NCBI RefSeq assembly: GCF_000332155.1 | Contig: NZ_KB235904.1 | Coordinates: forward strand, 1,386,590-1,450,589 | Length of the DNA: 64,000 nt | Direction: 5' to 3' | Origin: Kamptonema formosum PCC 6407 | Lineage (GTDB): Bacteria; Cyanobacteriota; Cyanobacteriia; Cyanobacteriales; Microcoleaceae | Notes under the pieces: model-generated | Database searches by the model: none | The model's input: the letters and a program-made list of their open reading frames with translations, nothing else | What the model was told of the DNA's origin: nothing | Part shown: one piece after another, positions 1-8,915 of the stretch | Layout of the letters: every line of letters begins with the position of its first letter | Position numbering within the stretch: the stretch's first letter is position 1 | Position numbers and translations under genes: made by a program

Positions 1-117
1 CCCGGTAGTCTGGGTACAGCCGATGTTAATATACCTTATACTTTTGGTATTAATTTATATCTTCCCAAAAGTAGAGGTACTTTAGGCCAAAGATGGATGA
101 TTTTTAAGGAAAATTAA
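1..117 (+). CDS. 3' end of an unidentified gene (partial)
   Basis: Frame 1 is open from the window edge to a TAA at 115-117 and encodes 38 residues, ending in ...GQRWMIFKEN. The alternating hydrophobic and polar residues (NIPYTFGINLYLP) would suit terminal beta-strands of a barrel or surface protein, but this is a guess. The start lies outside the window and the family is not recognised. No other gene overlaps it. Confidence 0.5.
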   Translation, partial: PGSLGTADVNIPYTFGINLYLPKSRGTLGQRWMIFKEN

Positions 118-299
118 TGAATTGGAGCTAGCGAAATTAATCTGGGCTTCCCACTTAAGTAAAGCCTAATCTGTAGCAATTTTTACTTAAAAACTTACAA
201 GTTACTTACGTAGCACTGCTGACATCGCAGTATTAACGCCTCTATACCAGTTTTCCAGTGCGTAGGTAATGCTTTTAATCAGCAATTACCAATTAGCCA

Positions 300-905
300 T
301 TAGCGAGCTGCTACCATATAGCGAAAAATATATTCAGCAACTTCAATATAATTGTAAGCTTTAGCTGTCGAGTCACCCCAGACAGTAACACCATGATCGC
401 GGATTAATAAAGCGGGTATTGGCGGCGGTGAAATTGCAAAGCGATCGCAAATCTCATCAGCAATTCGCGGCACTTCAAAATGATTAGTAAACAGCGGTAT
501 TGCTACCTCTGGATTCTCTTCCCACACCCCCAAACCCTTGAGCATTTCAATCGCAGGCAAAGGTAATCGATCTTCCTCAGTAAATCGAGAGACTAAATTA
601 GCCTCAATCGAGTGTACGTGATAGCAAGCTTGAGCTTCTGGAAAAGATTTGTAAATTGCCTGATGAATACTTGTTTCAGCAGAAGGACGACAATCTGAAT
701 GCGGTTGCTCGATAATTTTACCATCTACATTCATACGAATAAAATCTTGCTCTGTTAACTGTCCTTTTGCTCTGCCACTAGCTGTAATCCAAAAGCTACC
801 GTCAGTCAAACGAGCGGAAAGATTTCCCGCAGTACCAACCATCCAACCTCTATTATAAAAGTGGCTTGCTGCTGCAATTAAACTTTGTCTTAAATCACTA
901 TTCAT
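300..905 (-). CDS. mtnB: Methylthioribulose-1-phosphate dehydratase MtnB
   Basis: This 201-residue cytoplasmic class II aldolase-fold enzyme should dehydrate 5-methylthioribulose-1-phosphate to 2,3-diketo-5-methylthiopentyl-1-phosphate in the methionine salvage pathway. The sequence shows the N-terminal GTAGNLSAR phosphate-binding loop (about 24-32), the acidic residue in PSAETSIH (E77), the paired zinc ligands in CYHVHS (H96, H98) and the late zinc histidine in RDHGVTVWG (H171). The length is normal for MtnB. The next gene on the same strand is an MtnX-like phosphatase, the following pathway step, although about 320 bp of repeats separate them. The fold is shared with fuculose and ribulose phosphate aldolases, but the mtnX neighbour favours MtnB. 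Confidence 0.9.
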   Translation of the reverse strand: MNSDLRQSLIAAASHFYNRGWMVGTAGNLSARLTDGSFWITASGRAKGQLTEQDFIRMNVDGKIIEQPHSDCRPSAETSIHQAIYKSFPEAQACYHVHSIEANLVSRFTEEDRLPLPAIEMLKGLGVWEENPEVAIPLFTNHFEVPRIADEICDRFAISPPPIPALLIRDHGVTVWGDSTAKAYNYIEVAEYIFRYMVAAR

Positions 906-1228
906 GGTGAGTTGTTAGTTGTTAGTTGTTAGTTGTTAGTTGTTAATTGTTAGTTGTTAGTTGTTAATTGTTAATTGTTAATTGTTAGTTGTTAGTTGTT
1001 AGTTGTTAGTTGTTTGTTGCTTATACTAATTATCTAAATAATTGGAATAGGTAATTTAGCTGTATAACATCTTAACAGTTCAGGCTTACACACCCTACCA
1101 AAGAAACCGGGTTTTTTGACGAAAATACTTCGCCCGTACCCACAGATTCTCTCAAAAACCCGGTTTCTAAGACTCCCTGCGTAAGTCCTACAGTTAACTG
1201 TTAACAGTTAACAGTTAACAGTTAGCAA
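906..1228. repeat. Intergenic repeat block between mtnB and mtnX
   Basis: This gap holds no gene. Positions 906-1016 are a run of about 15 near-identical heptamers (TTGTTAG with TTGTTAA variants). Positions 1083-1189 are a copy of the ACTTACGC-ended element described at 2982, with the inner inverted pair AAACCGGGTTTTT / AAAAACCCGGTTT. Positions 1195-1225 are a second heptamer run (GTTAACA) that reaches the end of mtnX. Confidence 0.85.
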
Positions 1229-1897
1229 TTAACTCCATCGCTGGGATAAACTCTCAATTACATCAAAAAAATCATTCCAGTATATGTAAGATTTCTGCTC
1301 CTTATCCAAATATTCAGCCAAGCGATCGCGCGCAAAAACTACAGGCGCAACCCTAGCCATATTCAAATCCGTCACCGAATCTCCAATTGCCACCTGCTCG
1401 TCAGCCTCATACAGCTCCATTACCCGCACCTTAGACACAAGTTCCGTATCCCCTTCAAACTCAGAACACACTTTCAGGTGAGAGCCGCTAGGATCTAAAT
1501 CTACCGCATAAATAGCTTCTGTACGAGCCGCCAAATCGCCCATCACTGTCTCTACCATCACCCGAATACCACCTGAAACTACCACAAAAGGTACTTCGCG
1601 ATCCTTAAGAAAATCTAGGAGTTCTACCAATCCGGGCCGCATTAACTTCCCTTGAGAAAATTCGATAATCTCCTGATAACGTTCCGAAGGAATAGACTCT
1701 AATAACTGTCGGACTCCTGCCCGCAGCGTCAGCCTTCTAGCGTACATTTCTGGGATTAGTTGAGCCGACAACTCCGGTGCGAAGTGCTTTAGCATTCCGA
1801 CAAAAGTTTCCTCAAGGGCGATCGTACCGTCAAAGTCACAGAAGACCACTCGTTTCAGTTGATTGGAAGTTAGAGATATTTGTCGGTCATTAGTCAT
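1229..1897 (-). CDS. mtnX: 2-hydroxy-3-keto-5-methylthiopentenyl-1-phosphate phosphatase, MtnX-like
   Basis: This 222-residue HAD-superfamily phosphatase is the probable enzyme that removes phosphate from the enol intermediate after MtnB in methionine salvage. HAD motif I is DFDGT (D21 nucleophile, D23 acid/base). Motif II is the serine in VVVSGG (about 107-110). The C-terminal motif is GDSVTD (172-177), which binds magnesium. The cap lies between motifs I and II, as in MtnX and PSP-type enzymes. The neighbouring mtnB supports the pathway assignment. A phosphoserine-phosphatase-like activity on another substrate cannot be excluded from sequence alone. Confidence 0.85.
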   Translation of the reverse strand: MTNDRQISLTSNQLKRVVFCDFDGTIALEETFVGMLKHFAPELSAQLIPEMYARRLTLRAGVRQLLESIPSERYQEIIEFSQGKLMRPGLVELLDFLKDREVPFVVVSGGIRVMVETVMGDLAARTEAIYAVDLDPSGSHLKVCSEFEGDTELVSKVRVMELYEADEQVAIGDSVTDLNMARVAPVVFARDRLAEYLDKEQKSYIYWNDFFDVIESLSQRWS

Positions 1898-2009
1898 AAT
1901 TAATCGTACCCTGCAAGAATGCCAAGGCAGTACAGAATTAATCTTACATTATTCCCATACCATTACAGTCAATAGCACACAATTAAACAGTTAAACAGTT
2001 AAAAACTTT

Positions 2010-2759
2010 TTAGTTTTGGTCAGAGTCGGTAGGCAGACAAATTAAATTATCATCTTGGGTATAAATCAAACCTTTGGAGCGCAATTTGCCCATTAAGCGC
2101 GTCACTGTCACTCGTGTAGAACCGATCGCGCTGCCAATTTGAGCATGAGTTAAAAGCCAAGGCAAACGGTAGCCCCGGACTAGATCGGGATCTGCTTCAT
2201 TAATGTAAGGTTCGCCGAATTCCTCGATCAGCAAAGTTAGAAATCCGTACAATCTGTCCAGAGTTCGCCGTTGGCCTAATGTACTGAGCCATAAAAGTTT
2301 TCGCTGATGCTGATAGCGAAAGGCATCTAAGACTTCCCGGCGGAAGTGGGGCCAGTTGTCTAGATCGTGCCAATACATCCACAGTACATTTGTTTGGTCA
2401 GTATGGGCGTAAGCTTGGAGTGTAAAAGGCGACTGAGCTACGAGTTCAAAGGGTTGACCTGCACCCACGAAGCCTAAAAAAGCTTCTTCAGGATTGCGAC
2501 GCGGGGATTTTTTAGTACCGCTGGCGCTAATTAGGGAAGAGCCTACCAGTCGGATAGAACCGCGCTCTACTAAATAGAGCAAGCCGGGTCTGGCAGGAAT
2601 CCGTTCGTCTTTGTTAAAAGTTCGATAGCGGTAGTGTTCTTGTGCCCAGTCTATAATTCGCTGCCAAGTTAAAAAAGGTCGATTGCTGTCTGAAGTTGTG
2701 GAAGTTGTTTGCATAAAAGGGATGTTGGGAGATATATCCACAAGGGACGAATATGGCAC
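2010..2759 (-). CDS. Crp/Fnr-family transcriptional regulator
   Basis: This 249-residue protein has a cyclic-nucleotide-binding-like beta-roll (about 45-140), a long dimer helix (about 145-180) and a C-terminal winged helix. The recognition region is THAQIGSAIGSTRVTVTRLMGKL (about 205-227), close to the Crp/NtcA helix-turn-helix. The phosphate-binding cassette of true cAMP receptors is not evident, and there are no Fnr-type cysteines. The ligand is therefore unknown. The open frame begins with a GTG at 2757-2759. An ATG at 2712-2714 (MQTTST) would give a 234-residue protein and is an equally plausible start, since neither has a strong Shine-Dalgarno sequence. Confidence 0.8.
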   Translation of the reverse strand: MPYSSLVDISPNIPFMQTTSTTSDSNRPFLTWQRIIDWAQEHYRYRTFNKDERIPARPGLLYLVERGSIRLVGSSLISASGTKKSPRRNPEEAFLGFVGAGQPFELVAQSPFTLQAYAHTDQTNVLWMYWHDLDNWPHFRREVLDAFRYQHQRKLLWLSTLGQRRTLDRLYGFLTLLIEEFGEPYINEADPDLVRGYRLPWLLTHAQIGSAIGSTRVTVTRLMGKLRSKGLIYTQDDNLICLPTDSDQN

Positions 2760-3285
2760 GCCCCGCTGTGTCGGGAAGTTAGATACTCAAGTGCTCAGAA
2801 CTTGCGATCGCGATCGCCATACATCTGACTATGTAAGTCTGAGGTGGAATTTCAATGTAGCAAAAAATACATCGCAATGGTTAACTTGAGGAGAAAGTTC
2901 GGTTTGAAATATATGTATCGAATACAAAAAAACTGTAAGACTGTCCATCACTTAGATATTCTGTTACATAGAAGTACAGAGCACTTACGCACCCAACCAA
3001 AGAAACCGGGTTTTTTGACGAAAATACTTCGCCCTACCTTCTACCTCCTGCCTTCTGCCTCCTGCCTCCTGCCTTCTTCGTGACCCACAGATGCTCTCAA
3101 AAACCCGGTTTCTGGGGCTATGAGCGTAAGCCCTAATATTGATGATGCAAAAGCGTTGCCATCTGAGGGTACGAAGCAATCCCGAAGCAATCGCAGAGAC
3201 TTGGCGATTGCTTCACGGAGCTCCCAATGACGACAGAATTACCAATCAAGGAGATGACTAACGCGGACTATTCTTTTAGCCTTAA
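2760..3285. other. Gene-free stretch with repeats
   Basis: No gene is supported here. The first part carries overlapping GCGATCGC-type octamers near 2807 and is probably the upstream region of the Crp-type regulator. Positions 2982-3133 are a repeat element copy (separate entry). Positions 3160-3235 contain a degenerate copy of the AAGCAATCGC...GCGATTGCTTC palindrome that is perfect at 27861. Confidence 0.6.
2982..3133. repeat. MITE-like element, copy 2 (ACTTACGC ... GCGTAAG)
   Basis: The element is bounded by CACTTACGCACCCAACCAAAG on the left and GAGCGTAAG on the right. Inside is the inverted pair AGAAACCGGGTTTTTT (from 3001) and CAAAAACCCGGTTTCT (to about 3113). The centre holds a run of CCTGCCTCCTGCCTTCTGCC units, a second repeat type nested in the first. 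Related copies lie at 1083-1189, 32651-32848 and 61725-61859. Confidence 0.8.
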
Positions 3286-6033
3286 CTATTTAACTTGATA
3301 CTGATTTAAGAAAGCTTGAAGTTGTTTTTCCTGAAACCCTTTTGCCATTTCACATATACGATCGGCAAAAGGAATCCATTGCTCATCTAACTTTTTCAAT
3401 TCCTCTGCTTGTTGGATCGCACCTTTAAGATTACCCTTTTTTGCTAAATCATACAAAATTTTCATTTTGTCTGGTGGGGGAATCACCAAACATCTAACAG
3501 AGGATAATTCAGTATTCGATCCGCTAGTAAGTGCTGCTGGAGTTGGCTCTGCATAAACCCAAGATACACCTAATTGTTTCTGCAATACTTCAAACAATTC
3601 TGAAATTTGCACAGGTTTGGGTAAAAAAGCATTTGCTCCAGCCTCTAAACTCTTGTATTGGTCTGCTTCAAACACGCTAGCAGAAGAAACTATGACAACT
3701 GTATCTTTAAACTGGTCAGAAATACGGAGGCGACGCAGTAATTCAAAACCATCCATTATCGGCATAATTAAATCAGTAATAATTGCATCTGGTATTAACT
3801 CATTTGCTTTGTCTAACCCCTCAGCACCATTAGTAGCTTCAAAGACTTCAAAACCAATAGGAGATAATAAATGGACAATCACGGAGCGATTTTCCCAGCG
3901 GTCATCTACAACTAATATTTTGCGTTTATTGCCGAGGAAACTAACAATTGTTCCCTTTAAATCAAAAGTCGGTTTTAATGTAAATTCGCTGGCACAAGGC
4001 AAGTCTAAATCAAACCAGAATTGACTACCTTCTCCCAGTTGGCTAGTCACTCTAATTTGGGAACTCATCACCTCCACAATTTTTGAGCTAATTGCTAAAC
4101 CTAACCCCGTTCCTTCTGCTCTGCGTTTACTATCGCCTACCTGTTCAAAGGGATCGAAGATTTTTTGTTTTTGTTCTTCACTCATCCCTAATCCCGTATC
4201 TTCTATTTGAAAACGGATTTTATTGATGGCATTGAAGGTGCTTGCTTCTGCATCAATCGTAGATGATTCAATCACACCAACCTTGAAGGTAACGCTCCCT
4301 TCTTCAGTAAACTTGACTGCATTACCCAAAAGATTGATTAATACTTGTCGCAAGCGTTTTTCATCGGCTTGTACGCTCACCGGCAGTGCTGGATCGAATT
4401 GGCTAATAAAAGTAATTCCTTTTTGTTCAGCTTTAATCCTGACAATTTCACTTACGGCTTGAAGAAATGCTAGAAAATGGAATTGATTAGGATAAATTTC
4501 CATTTTCCTTGCTTCTATTTTGGAGAGGTCTAAAATGTCATTAATCAGAGTCAATAAGTGAGAACCGCACTGCTGAATTATACCTAAACCTTTGAGGTCA
4601 GTTTCTTGAATGTTTTTTGAGCGCATTAAGATTTGAGCATAGCCCAAAATACCATTGAGAGGGGTTCTCAGTTCGTGACTCATGTTAGCGAGAAATTCGC
4701 TTTTGGCACTGTTGGCTAGTTCCGCAGCAAGCTTGGCCTCTTGTAGTTCGGCTGTTCGTTGTTTTACTCTAACTTCCAGAGCTGTAAAAGAGTCTTGTAA
4801 CTGCCGTGCCATTTTGTTAAATGACTCACCCAAAACCTGGATTTCACTCACCCCTTTGACGATTACTGTTTGGTTGAGTTTGCCATCAGCGATGGCGCTG
4901 GAAGCTTGACTTAATCGCTGAATAGGGACAGCAATCCATTGTGAAGTTAAAATTCCCAATCCGGTTGCTATTAACAGTGCAAATATACAGAGAATAATTG
5001 TAGTATTTGTATTGGCATTAATTTGCTCCATGAAATCGGATTCGGGAACAACAACCACAATTAGCCAATCTAAGTTACGGCTATCTGAAAAAGGCAATAC
5101 TTGCACGAATTGCCGCTGATTCTCGACTAGAAAAGTAAGATTTTTGCTCTGAGTAATTTGATTCAATCCCCCAAAATCTTCGACTAAATATTTGGCGGTC
5201 GCGCGAATCAGGGGAGAGCCAAATTCTGTAGCTTTTATGCGCGTTGCTTTTTTTTGAGCGGTAATTGTAAATGGCAGCACGTTTGCGGAACTTGCCACCA
5301 ATTCTCCAGAACGTTCGACAATGAAAGTCTGTCCAGAACGACCGATTTTTAAATTACGTAGAAAATTCCCAATTTGCGAGAGGCTAAAGTTGACTGTGAA
5401 TACTCCGCGAAGAGTCCCGGTTTCATCGTATAAGGGTTGACTAGCATTAATTGCCAGTATTGATTGAGCGTACAAAGCATGAATTGGACTCCAGGCGGGG
5501 CCACCTTGTTCGATGGGAGCGCGATACCAAGGTCGGCGACGCGGATCGTAATTAGGGAAAACATCTAAGACTTTGGCTCGCTCTCCTGTGCTGTTAGCTG
5601 CATAAATATGTAGATTACCCGGAGCTTCTGTTAACCAACTAATGCGAAATGAACCATCTGTAGTTGTTCTATCGAAGGAAGTATACTGTCCCTGTTCGCT
5701 GCCGAAGGAGATGTAATTGATTGACTCAAATGACTGAAGTTGCTTCCGTAAGTAAAGTCTCAAGTCATCTTGATCGTCCACATTTAACTTACCGAGTTTT
5801 ACAATATCTTCGTTGATTTTATTAATAATATGTGGTAGCTCGATGTAGCTTTTGAGGTTCTGTTCAATCCGGGCCGTAATCTCGCTACGTAATTGAGCAG
5901 TAACATCATGAACTGACTTTTGCCCATTGCGTAAGGAAAGCCATCCTGTAAGTCCGACAGCAAGAACAATTTGCAATACAAAAGGAACAACAAGAACCCC
6001 GCGCAGAGGAAATTTTATAGGGTGAGGACGCAT
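3286..6033 (-). CDS. Cache-HAMP hybrid sensor histidine kinase with receiver
   Basis: This 915-residue inner-membrane hybrid kinase has a transmembrane helix at about 13-31, a periplasmic double-Cache sensor (about 35-330, with the RRRPWYRAP motif typical of dCache_1), a second helix (about 345-367), HAMP (about 368-420) and a coiled coil. HisKA follows with H453 in [10 protein letters not shown], then HATPase_c (about 555-680, motifs DTGLGM and GTGLGLAI), a receiver (about 715-835, [12 protein letters not shown]) and a tail of about 65 residues. The Cache domain suggests a small organic ligand, but the ligand cannot be named. The tail resembles the C-terminus of the kinase at 53959 and lacks an obvious HPt histidine. 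Upstream, 6034-6175 is a short spacer. Confidence 0.9.
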   Translation of the reverse strand: MRPHPIKFPLRGVLVVPFVLQIVLAVGLTGWLSLRNGQKSVHDVTAQLRSEITARIEQNLKSYIELPHIINKINEDIVKLGKLNVDDQDDLRLYLRKQLQSFESINYISFGSEQGQYTSFDRTTTDGSFRISWLTEAPGNLHIYAANSTGERAKVLDVFPNYDPRRRPWYRAPIEQGGPAWSPIHALYAQSILAINASQPLYDETGTLRGVFTVNFSLSQIGNFLRNLKIGRSGQTFIVERSGELVASSANVLPFTITAQKKATRIKATEFGSPLIRATAKYLVEDFGGLNQITQSKNLTFLVENQRQFVQVLPFSDSRNLDWLIVVVVPESDFMEQINANTNTTIILCIFALLIATGLGILTSQWIAVPIQRLSQASSAIADGKLNQTVIVKGVSEIQVLGESFNKMARQLQDSFTALEVRVKQRTAELQEAKLAAELANSAKSEFLANMSHELRTPLNGILGYAQILMRSKNIQETDLKGLGIIQQCGSHLLTLINDILDLSKIEARKMEIYPNQFHFLAFLQAVSEIVRIKAEQKGITFISQFDPALPVSVQADEKRLRQVLINLLGNAVKFTEEGSVTFKVGVIESSTIDAEASTFNAINKIRFQIEDTGLGMSEEQKQKIFDPFEQVGDSKRRAEGTGLGLAISSKIVEVMSSQIRVTSQLGEGSQFWFDLDLPCASEFTLKPTFDLKGTIVSFLGNKRKILVVDDRWENRSVIVHLLSPIGFEVFEATNGAEGLDKANELIPDAIITDLIMPIMDGFELLRRLRISDQFKDTVVIVSSASVFEADQYKSLEAGANAFLPKPVQISELFEVLQKQLGVSWVYAEPTPAALTSGSNTELSSVRCLVIPPPDKMKILYDLAKKGNLKGAIQQAEELKKLDEQWIPFADRICEMAKGFQEKQLQAFLNQYQVK

Positions 6034-6175
6034 ACTATAAATGATGATACTTAGGTACTAGCTCAACTATAACAGTCTTGCTTTTACCTCTTTGTATCCC
6101 AGAAAACATTTACCCTGAAAATGGAATGATTATCTGAAGTTTGTTAGAAGTAGCTGACAATTTAAGTCAATAGTT

Positions 6176-7027
6176 TTAGCTAACTTTACGTTCGGTTATT
6201 AAGGTCAAGCTCACCCATTCTCCGTTTTCATTATAAGAGCGAATCATCCGTTGCCGTAAGTCTGATTCTACCAGCCAACCCGCCTCTAAAAAGAAAGATT
6301 TTCTTCGCTGAACTGGCACTGGCGTGGTAGCAGAAGCACCGCCGGGCAGCAATAGCACTTGCATTGCTTGGGAACTTTGATTAAACCGGAGGATAGAACC
6401 GTCAATTAAAGCACTAGAAGCAATTGTTTTAATATCTAAACCACTACCAAAAGTTATCTTTTGTAATAATTGATTGTGGTCATCGCGGTGCAATTGCAGT
6501 GAGGTAGGATAAGAGTCCGATGGTCGCCAATCTGGATAAATTGTTACTGCTTCTCCTCGCCATTCGCCAATTAAATCATCAACCTTCAAAGGCGGTTTTT
6601 CGGGTACATCTTTACCCGCTAGCTTTTCACGTATCAGTGTTAAACTAGCTAAATTGCCGTCGCGATCGCATAGCTGCACTAGGCGCAGACGCTGATTACC
6701 GTAGATAAAACTCAACTCGGCCCCAAACTCTGAATAGGGGGCGAGTTGGATACTACCTTGAGAAAAAGCCCCATTTTCAAAAAACAGAATATCTCTGCCT
6801 AGATACTGATATTCTCGCACCAACTCATTGACTGTTGATTCGGAGGCATTGTTAGGGTTAGGTAAAAAGCGGCGGAGAGTTAGGCGCGCACTTTTTTTAT
6901 TATTTAAGCCTTCTAAGGACAGAATACTAGGGATATCTTCAAGTTGCTCTCCTAATGGTGAGAACTTGGTAAAAGTACCTTCCCAAACTCCTAAATTTTT
7001 TAGAAAATTGTCCCACTGCTGACTCAT
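6176..7027 (-). CDS. DUF3598 family protein
   Basis: This 283-residue cytoplasmic protein is of a cyanobacterial type. The opening (SQQWDNFLKNLGVWEGTF) and the later DDLIGEWRGEAVTIYPDWR (about 145-165) are the paired starts of two lipocalin/calycin-like beta-barrel halves typical of DUF3598. The motif QVLLLPGGAS and the closing LTLITERKVS also fit the family. The fold is related to CpeS/CpeT-type bilin lyases, which suggests binding of a hydrophobic or pigment ligand, but no function is established here. It lies 47 bp downstream of the DUF928 gene on the same strand and may be cotranscribed with it. Confidence 0.75.
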   Translation of the reverse strand: MSQQWDNFLKNLGVWEGTFTKFSPLGEQLEDIPSILSLEGLNNKKSARLTLRRFLPNPNNASESTVNELVREYQYLGRDILFFENGAFSQGSIQLAPYSEFGAELSFIYGNQRLRLVQLCDRDGNLASLTLIREKLAGKDVPEKPPLKVDDLIGEWRGEAVTIYPDWRPSDSYPTSLQLHRDDHNQLLQKITFGSGLDIKTIASSALIDGSILRFNQSSQAMQVLLLPGGASATTPVPVQRRKSFFLEAGWLVESDLRQRMIRSYNENGEWVSLTLITERKVS

Positions 7028-7074
7028 ATTTCTTTCCTAAATTTTAGAGCAAAAATCAATTTAAATATTTAGCT

Positions 7075-7929
7075 CTACCTGCTGTCTCCTGCCTCCTGCC
7101 TCCTGCCTTCTGCTATATTACAGCATTCAACTAGAGGTTCTTGACTGATATTTTCCAATCCTACAGACTTTAATAATTCCGCCCAAGCATTAGCTAAAGG
7201 TAGATCGTTGGGTTGTGATTTCCGTAACTGCGCTAAGGCCGTTAGAGTATCGTGCCAAAGACCAGAACGGGCATAAATAGCAGGGCGATCTGTAGGCGAT
7301 GCTTGTGCTAATTCTTGGGCTAAATTAGGAATTAATTCGACTCGGCGAGTCCATCCACTCACTACACTGTCACCGCTGCGATCTTCGGGATCGCAAATTA
7401 CCTCAAAATACCAGCGGTAATATTTTGTCAGTTCCAGTGGTGGAGAGTCTTTAGGAAGAGTGAAACTAATAACGCCGGGAGTACCTGCGATCGTGAATGC
7501 TGTATGGTAAATTTTTTCTTCTTGTTCGTCAAGGAGTTCAAACTCTACTTCAAAACTCTCCCTCAAATGGGAGTTGCTGACAGTTTTGTTGCACGCATTT
7601 TCATCTTTATCGGTTACGGTTTTAGTAGTAGTAGCGTGGGGGACATATAAAAAAAATGTTGGGTGCTCGGCGGTAGTTAGTGCCAAACTTGTAGGCGGTA
7701 GTAGTGCTGTGAGAGAATTGATAGAATTGTAGCAAGGACAGCGCGATCGCAACTCTTGCCTCCTAACGACCATTGGTGCAGACTCCTGCGGTGGAGAAAA
7801 GTGAATTTCACTTAGACCCTTTGGTACAGACTGGGAAATGACAATTGTGGGTAAAAGTAAGGTTAAAGCTAGGGAAAATAAGGCTAAGGCAAGTATCTTT
7901 AGATGTAGGGGAAACTTACTCTTAGCCAT
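7075..7929 (-). CDS. DUF928 domain protein, exported
   Basis: This 284-residue protein begins with a signal peptide or anchor (KFPLHLKILALALFSLALTLL, then a possible cleavage region near 30-35). It continues with a DUF928 core: the beta-rich segment FFLYVPHA...EFELLD...YRWYFEVICD (about 85-180) and the helical RPAIYARSGLWHDTLTALAQL (about 222-243). DUF928 proteins are cyanobacterial and often lie near CHASE2 or S-layer genes; their role is unknown. The last residues (EGRRQEAGDSR) are encoded by a CCTGCCTCCTGCC repeat at 7078-7110, so the C-terminus appears to run into intergenic repeat DNA. The start is supported by GGAGG on the minus strand. Only 18 bp separate it from the divergent SAM hydrolase gene. 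Confidence 0.8.
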   Translation of the reverse strand: MAKSKFPLHLKILALALFSLALTLLLPTIVISQSVPKGLSEIHFSPPQESAPMVVRRQELRSRCPCYNSINSLTALLPPTSLALTTAEHPTFFLYVPHATTTKTVTDKDENACNKTVSNSHLRESFEVEFELLDEQEEKIYHTAFTIAGTPGVISFTLPKDSPPLELTKYYRWYFEVICDPEDRSGDSVVSGWTRRVELIPNLAQELAQASPTDRPAIYARSGLWHDTLTALAQLRKSQPNDLPLANAWAELLKSVGLENISQEPLVECCNIAEGRRQEAGDSR

Positions 7930-7947
7930 AAAAAATTAGCCTCCAAA

Positions 7948-8856
7948 ATGTTTAAAACTAAAATAATAACTCTGCTGACAGATTTTGGCTTGAGCGATGT
8001 CTACGTTGGTGTCCTCAAAGGCGCGATCGCTCAAATCAACCCGCAATTAACGATCGTAGACCTCACCCATCAAATTCCGCCGCAAAATATTGCTGCGGGT
8101 AGATTTTGCCTGATGACTGCATATCCTTATTTTCCTGCGGGAACCGTACATATTGCTGTTGTCGATCCGGGAGTTGGAAGTAGTAGACGCGGTGTAGCAG
8201 TGAAATGTGCCAATTGCGTGCTGGTGGGGCCGGATAATGGCTTGTTTAGCGGGGTTTTGAGTCACGAGAGTGCGATGCCTACGGCTGGCTACACCTACGC
8301 GGCTGTAGAATTAAGTAACCCGCAATATTGGCGGACATCTCAACCTAGCAGCACTTTTCACGGTCGAGATATTTTTGCGACGGTGGGAGCTCACTTAGCT
8401 AGTGGGGTTCCTTTGGAGGAGTTGGGACGAGCCATAGATCCTGATAGTCTAGTGCGATCGCCTATTCCAGCTTGTACTCCCACAACGAACTGTGTAGATG
8501 GCTGTATTCAGTATATCGATTATTTTGGCAATTTGATTACTAATATTCCGGGAACTTTGGTTGCGGGTAAAAGTTGGTCTGTTGCGATCGCGCGGTCAAA
8601 ACTTAGCAGCGAGTCCGATCGAGATTTTGTCATACCCAGTGGCACAAGTTACAGCAGCGCCGAATCTGGTAATTTGATTGCTTTAGTTGGTTCTCATGGT
8701 TGGGTAGAAATTGCAGTTTTTCGCGGTAATGCTCAAGCTTTTTTAGGAATAGATTGGTGGGCAAAGGTGGAGGTTAAAATTCATGATAATATAATTCTTG
8801 ATGCGGCTTTACAATCTTCTGAACCTGAAACTAAGCAGCCTAAATCGGGAAAGTAA
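7948..8856 (+). CDS. S-adenosylmethionine hydrolase (adenosine-forming), DUF62 family
   Basis: This 302-residue protein belongs to the SAM hydroxide adenosyltransferase family, which splits S-adenosylmethionine with water into adenosine and methionine. The family signatures are visible: ITLLTDFGLSD (7-17), VVDPGVGSSRRG (71-82, with D73 and R80/R81), VGPDNGLF (93-100) and STFHGRDIF (135-143, H138). These supply the Asp-Arg-His triad known for the family. A C-terminal beta domain contains YIDYFGNLITNI. The start fits the family N-terminus, although no plus-strand Shine-Dalgarno sequence is visible. Its presence fits a methyl-cycle/methionine theme with mtnB and mtnX nearby, though they are not in one operon. 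Confidence 0.88.
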   Translation: MFKTKIITLLTDFGLSDVYVGVLKGAIAQINPQLTIVDLTHQIPPQNIAAGRFCLMTAYPYFPAGTVHIAVVDPGVGSSRRGVAVKCANCVLVGPDNGLFSGVLSHESAMPTAGYTYAAVELSNPQYWRTSQPSSTFHGRDIFATVGAHLASGVPLEELGRAIDPDSLVRSPIPACTPTTNCVDGCIQYIDYFGNLITNIPGTLVAGKSWSVAIARSKLSSESDRDFVIPSGTSYSSAESGNLIALVGSHGWVEIAVFRGNAQAFLGIDWWAKVEVKIHDNIILDAALQSSEPETKQPKSGK

Positions 8857-8915
8857 ATTTGGTAAAATAAGCGATCGCGCCTAGCAATCTAACGCAGTGT
8901 GAACGGGAAATCCTT

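Noticed and set aside
906..1016. CRISPR-like regular repeats
   Set aside because: The units are 7 bp and directly tandem with no unique spacers, so they are heptamer repeats and not a CRISPR array.
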